Shown here in pieces: positions 61,662-64,000 of a stretch of DNA of 64,000 bases (positions are counted from its first letter, which is position 1; the number at the start of each line of letters is the position of its first letter). Location of the stretch: assembly GCF_900186955.1 (NCBI RefSeq), contig NZ_LT906438.1, positions 1,922,001 through 1,986,000 of the forward strand. The letters run 5' to 3'. Origin of the DNA: Bacillus pumilus (GTDB taxonomy: Bacteria; Bacillota; Bacilli; Bacillales; Bacillaceae). Below the pieces are notes generated by a model. It worked only from the letters and a program-made list of their open reading frames with translations, had not been told where the DNA came from and did no database searches. Position numbers and translations under genes: made by a program.

Positions 61662-61687
61662 AAGAGAGGCTTATGCCTCTCTTATTT
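61662..61687. terminator. cspD terminator
   Basis: AAGAGAGGC, loop TTAT, GCCTCTCTT, then ATTTG. It overlaps the end of the convergent 60-aa gene. Confidence 0.75.
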
Positions 61688-61864
61688 GATTTTCAGCTGA
61701 ATTTCAATTGCTAAAATATTTTGCTTCAGTCGTTGTTCAATTTCAGAGATATCTTTTTCGAGAAAAGGTCTTCCCTTCTTTGCTACATCTACAAGTTGCT
61801 CTAGATCGCTGTACACCTCTTGAAATGTTCGATGTAATACCGTTTCGAACTCCTTATTATTCAT
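61682..61864 (-). CDS. 60-aa helical protein in the degR/ypzA position
   Basis: A small charged protein (MNNKEFETVLHRTFQEVYSD...) that looks like one coiled-coil helical hairpin, with GGGGAAGG upstream of the ATG. In B. subtilis this position between cspD and ypeQ holds degR (60 aa, stabiliser of DegU phosphate) and ypzA. The length fits DegR but I cannot confirm identity from memory. No Cys, no membrane segment. Confidence 0.6.
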   Translation of the reverse strand: MNNKEFETVLHRTFQEVYSDLEQLVDVAKKGRPFLEKDISEIEQRLKQNILAIEIQLKIK

Positions 61865-62033
61865 ACCGGCCTTCCCCTTTTCCTCTAATATCCGTCACTT
61901 AGTCAAAAAGTAACTCAACCAAAACTTTCTATAGTTATATCGGCTCATTTTTCGGAATATGTTCTTTTTTTACACATTCTATCCGTTTTTTTTCAAGAGC
62001 GAATGTTTGAGCAGGGAAAACCGGTCCGTTCGT

Positions 62034-62216
62034 TTATTTTTTGAGCAGCGTTTGGCCATATTCTTTTATTTTCTCTCCAACAGTGCATTGCTGTATGCAA
62101 AAGGAATGGGCATATTTTTTGCCAAATTCTTTTCGAAAATGCTTCTTAATCAAACAATCTGAACAATACGTGTCTTGAAGATCGGTCAATTCTTGTACTG
62201 CTGTTTTTTTATCCAC
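62034..62216 (-). CDS. ypeQ: YpeQ small zinc-finger protein
   Basis: A 60-aa protein with GTG start and a four-Cys pattern TYCSDCLIKKHFRKEFGKKY...FCIQQC (Cys18, Cys21, Cys40, Cys44) typical of DUF2602 zinc fingers. It starts one base after the ypeP stop, and its ribosome site (GGAGCTGA) lies within the ypeP end, so translation is coupled. Same arrangement as B. subtilis ypeP-ypeQ. Function unknown. Confidence 0.82.
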   Translation of the reverse strand: MDKKTAVQELTDLQDTYCSDCLIKKHFRKEFGKKYAHSFCIQQCTVGEKIKEYGQTLLKK

Positions 62217-62217
62217 A

Positions 62218-62889
62218 TTATTCAGCTCCGTCTGCTTCTAATTTCAATGTACTTTCGATTGGGACGTCTGCAAGAATCTGTCTTGCAAGCTGATCCGCTT
62301 CTGCATTTTGTTTCCGGTCGATGGCTTCATAGGTTGGCGTCAGCTTCAGCTCTTTTAAAGCCGCTTCAATTCGGTCAAGCCATTTGTTATGTACATCATC
62401 ATAACAAGGCCATTCTCCTTTTAACTGATTCATGACAACAAGTGAATCTCCTCTAATCGTGACAGAATTTCTGCTTGCCCCCAGGTCTTTTAAAGCTTTT
62501 ACTGCCTCAAATAAAGCCGCATACTCTGCTTCATTATTGGTACTCCCTTGGAAAGGCTGATTTTTTCTCAATCGATAAGCGTCTTTTCCTAGCTTATAGT
62601 AGACGACAACACCAAGACCAGAGTCACCGGTTTCTTTGTGAAAACTTGCATCAAAATAGACTTGAAGCTGATCAGGTTCAAGCTTTAATTCTTCATTTAG
62701 CTTTTCAAGCTCTTTTATAGACCACATAGCCCCTTTTTCATCTTCAAATGACAGAAGTGACTGTGGTTCTTTTTTGTCAATATGTTTTGCTAACCTCAAG
62801 GCCTCTTTTAGCTCCAACCAATCTTCTTGGTAAAAAGCAATGGACCCAATTGATTTCACTTTCATTGTGTAGTGTGCTCTTAGTTTCAT
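62218..62889 (-). CDS. ypeP: RNase H-like protein YpeP
   Basis: A 223-aa protein with an N-terminal helical region (residues 1-70) and a C-terminal RNase HI fold (~75-210). The active-site acids are visible: VYFDASFHK (Asp), TNNEAEYAALFEAV (Glu), IRGDSLVVMNQL (Asp) and AEADQLARQI (Asp). So it could cleave RNA in RNA/DNA hybrids. GGAAGGCG precedes the ATG. A second RNase H-like gene (ypdQ) lies ~800 bp away on the other strand. Confidence 0.88.
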   Translation of the reverse strand: MKLRAHYTMKVKSIGSIAFYQEDWLELKEALRLAKHIDKKEPQSLLSFEDEKGAMWSIKELEKLNEELKLEPDQLQVYFDASFHKETGDSGLGVVVYYKLGKDAYRLRKNQPFQGSTNNEAEYAALFEAVKALKDLGASRNSVTIRGDSLVVMNQLKGEWPCYDDVHNKWLDRIEAALKELKLTPTYEAIDRKQNAEADQLARQILADVPIESTLKLEADGAE

Positions 62890-62982
62890 TGATCACATCG
62901 CCTTCCCGTGCTTTTAAGGTAAACATACGTTATGCTATAATCAAAAAGTTACATTTACAATGAGAAAGGAAGTTCATGTCAC

Positions 62983-63672
62983 TTGTTTAATGAAGGTATT
63001 TGGATCTTATTTGCGATCATTAATTTTATCATTGTTCTTCTATTTTATAAAGGATTTGGCAAGATGGGCCTTTTTGTCTGGATTGGCTTTGCGACGGTTG
63101 CCGCAAATTTACAAGTTGTCAAAACCGTTGAATTATTCGGCCTAACGGCAACACTTGGAAATATTTTATATGGCAGTGTGTTCTTTGCAACGGACGTATT
63201 GAATGAAAAATATGGACAAAATGAAGCGAGAAAAGCTGTCTGGATTGGTTTTGCTACCCTTTTAACACTAACTGTTGTCATGCAGGAAGCTTTGCTTTTC
63301 CATCCCGCTCCATCTGATATCTCACAATCATCGCTGGAAACCATATTTGGCTTTATGCCAAGGGTTGCACTTGGCAGTCTCGCTGCTTATATCATCAGTC
63401 AAATGCTAGATGTTTATGTATATTCGTTTATTCGCCGCATATTTCCTTCCGATGGCGCGCTCTGGGTGCGCAATGCCGGAAGTACGATGATTAGCCAGCT
63501 TCTTGATACATTGATTTTCACGACCATTGCCTTTCTTGGCACGTATCCATTTCATGTATGGATAGAAATCTTCATCACGACATATGTCATTAAATTTATC
63601 GTCGCTGCGATTGCAACACCTTACGCGTATGCAGCGAAAAAAATGGTTCCGCTTGATGAAAGGGTGAAATGA
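62983..63672 (+). CDS. ypdP: Queuosine precursor transporter (QPTR/YhhQ family) YpdP
   Basis: A 229-aa membrane protein with about six helices, starting at TTG (AAAGGAAG upstream at some distance). VUT family motifs are [52 protein letters not shown] and [24 protein letters not shown] (the -NxxSTxxSQ-xD- signature). It probably imports preQ0/preQ1 or queuine for tRNA modification. Followed after 1 bp by ypdQ, so the two form an operon. No preQ1 riboswitch was seen upstream. Confidence 0.9.
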   Translation: MFNEGIWILFAIINFIIVLLFYKGFGKMGLFVWIGFATVAANLQVVKTVELFGLTATLGNILYGSVFFATDVLNEKYGQNEARKAVWIGFATLLTLTVVMQEALLFHPAPSDISQSSLETIFGFMPRVALGSLAAYIISQMLDVYVYSFIRRIFPSDGALWVRNAGSTMISQLLDTLIFTTIAFLGTYPFHVWIEIFITTYVIKFIVAAIATPYAYAAKKMVPLDERVK

Positions 63673-63673
63673 T

Positions 63674-64000
63674 GTGCCAGCAGAAATATACATTGACGGT
63701 GCGAGTGCAGGGAATCCAGGTCCCTCTGGCATCGGCATTTTCATCAAATATAATGGAAAGGCTGAGTCCTTCTCCATTCCTCTTGAACCCATGAGCAATC
63801 ACGAAGCAGAATTTTCTGCTCTGATCGAGGGGATGAAAATATGCGCAGAAAAAGGATTGCGTACCGTTTCATTTCGAACAGATTCACAAGTAGTTGACCG
63901 CGCAGCCAATGCAGGATTTGCTAAAAATCCAGCCTTTCAGCACTTTATCAAAGAGATGATCGAGCTTCAAAGCCAGTTTGATTTATTTTTTATTAAATGG
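63674..64000 (+). CDS. ypdQ: RNase HI-family protein YpdQ (partial, runs off the window)
   Basis: Starts at GTG 63674 with AAAGGGTGA upstream, one base after ypdP. The visible ~109 residues hold the RNase H acids: [17 protein letters not shown] (Asp), [13 protein letters not shown] (Glu) and [15 protein letters not shown] (Asp). The rest lies beyond the window. It shares the fold with YpeP but is shorter at the N-terminus. Coupling to a queuosine-precursor transporter is conserved in B. subtilis. Confidence 0.87.
   Translation, partial: MPAEIYIDGASAGNPGPSGIGIFIKYNGKAESFSIPLEPMSNHEAEFSALIEGMKICAEKGLRTVSFRTDSQVVDRAANAGFAKNPAFQHFIKEMIELQSQFDLFFIKW

Noticed and set aside
62983..63672. preQ1 riboswitch before ypdP
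   Set aside because: The space between divergent ypeP and ypdP is ~93 bp and shows no preQ1-type hairpin plus A-rich tail.
1..64000. tRNA, rRNA or CRISPR arrays
   Set aside because: No cloverleaf-like clusters, rRNA motifs or regularly spaced short repeats were noticed; detection by eye could miss a lone tRNA, but intergenic spaces are short and accounted for.

Overview
The window is a chromosomal segment of a low-GC, endospore-forming Firmicute that reads as a close relative of Bacillus subtilis, most likely the Bacillus pumilus / safensis / altitudinis group. This rests on gene order and protein resemblance recalled from B. subtilis, not on a search. The order follows B. subtilis from sqhC-sodF-yocS-odhBA through yojO to gerT, yodB to yodN, kamA, the cge cluster, spsM, msrAB, ypm*, ilvA, yplPQ, thyB-dfrA, ilvD, metA, ugtP, cspD and ypeQ/ypeP/ypdP/ypdQ. 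No tRNA, rRNA, CRISPR or prophage block was seen.

Layout. 1-2.3 kb: end of a triterpene cyclase, iron superoxide dismutase, a BASS-family transporter. 2.3-6.4 kb: odhAB (2-oxoglutarate dehydrogenase E1 and E2) with a cre-like site. 6.6-16.7 kb: AAA/VWA pair, CuZn superoxide dismutase, the LysM peptidoglycan hydrolase CwlS, the sporulation diadenylate cyclase CdaS, a MATE pump, bacillithiol deacetylase BshB2 with YojF, and a frameshifted RarD-like permease. 16.7-29.2 kb: spore protein GerT, redox regulator YodB and its nitroreductase YodC, a TnrA-box transporter operon, CtpA, YodH, YodI, YodJ, DeoD, YodL, YodM, YozD, YodN, YozE, YokU and KamA. 29.2-36.1 kb: a sigma-54 activator with a textbook -24/-12 promoter in front of kamA, then a mother-cell spore-surface block (cgeDC, cgeAB, a CMP-sugar synthase and an unbroken spsM) with sigma-K promoters. 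36.1-48.6 kb: methionine sulfoxide reductases, MarR regulator, lipoproteins, ilvA, yplPQ, ypkP, dfrA-thyB, ypjQP. 48.8-50.65 kb: nested mobile-element insertions. 50.6-64 kb: ypiP, brxA, ilvD with a leader ORF, ypgRQ, bsaA, fhs, metA, ugtP, an AIM24-family gene, cspD, small genes, RNase H-like genes and a queuosine-precursor transporter.

The most notable structure is a mobile-element system that targets Rho-independent terminators. A 175-bp non-autonomous element occurs twice (14136-14310 and 48878-49052, in opposite orientation). Each copy is flanked by a direct duplication of a whole terminator palindrome. Next to the second copy, a complete 1549-bp IS with a 450-aa IS1182-like transposase sits in the duplicated terminator and has duplicated it again, giving three copies of one hairpin. 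IS and short-element ends look alike, so the IS (or a relative) may mobilise the short element.

Other points worth attention are a sigma-54 kamA promoter without the usual beta-lysine genes, a YodB protein lacking the two C-terminal cysteines I recall in B. subtilis, an intact spsM carrying an SPbeta attB-like core, a 22-codon leader ORF before ilvD, and an A6-tract frameshift in the RarD-like gene.
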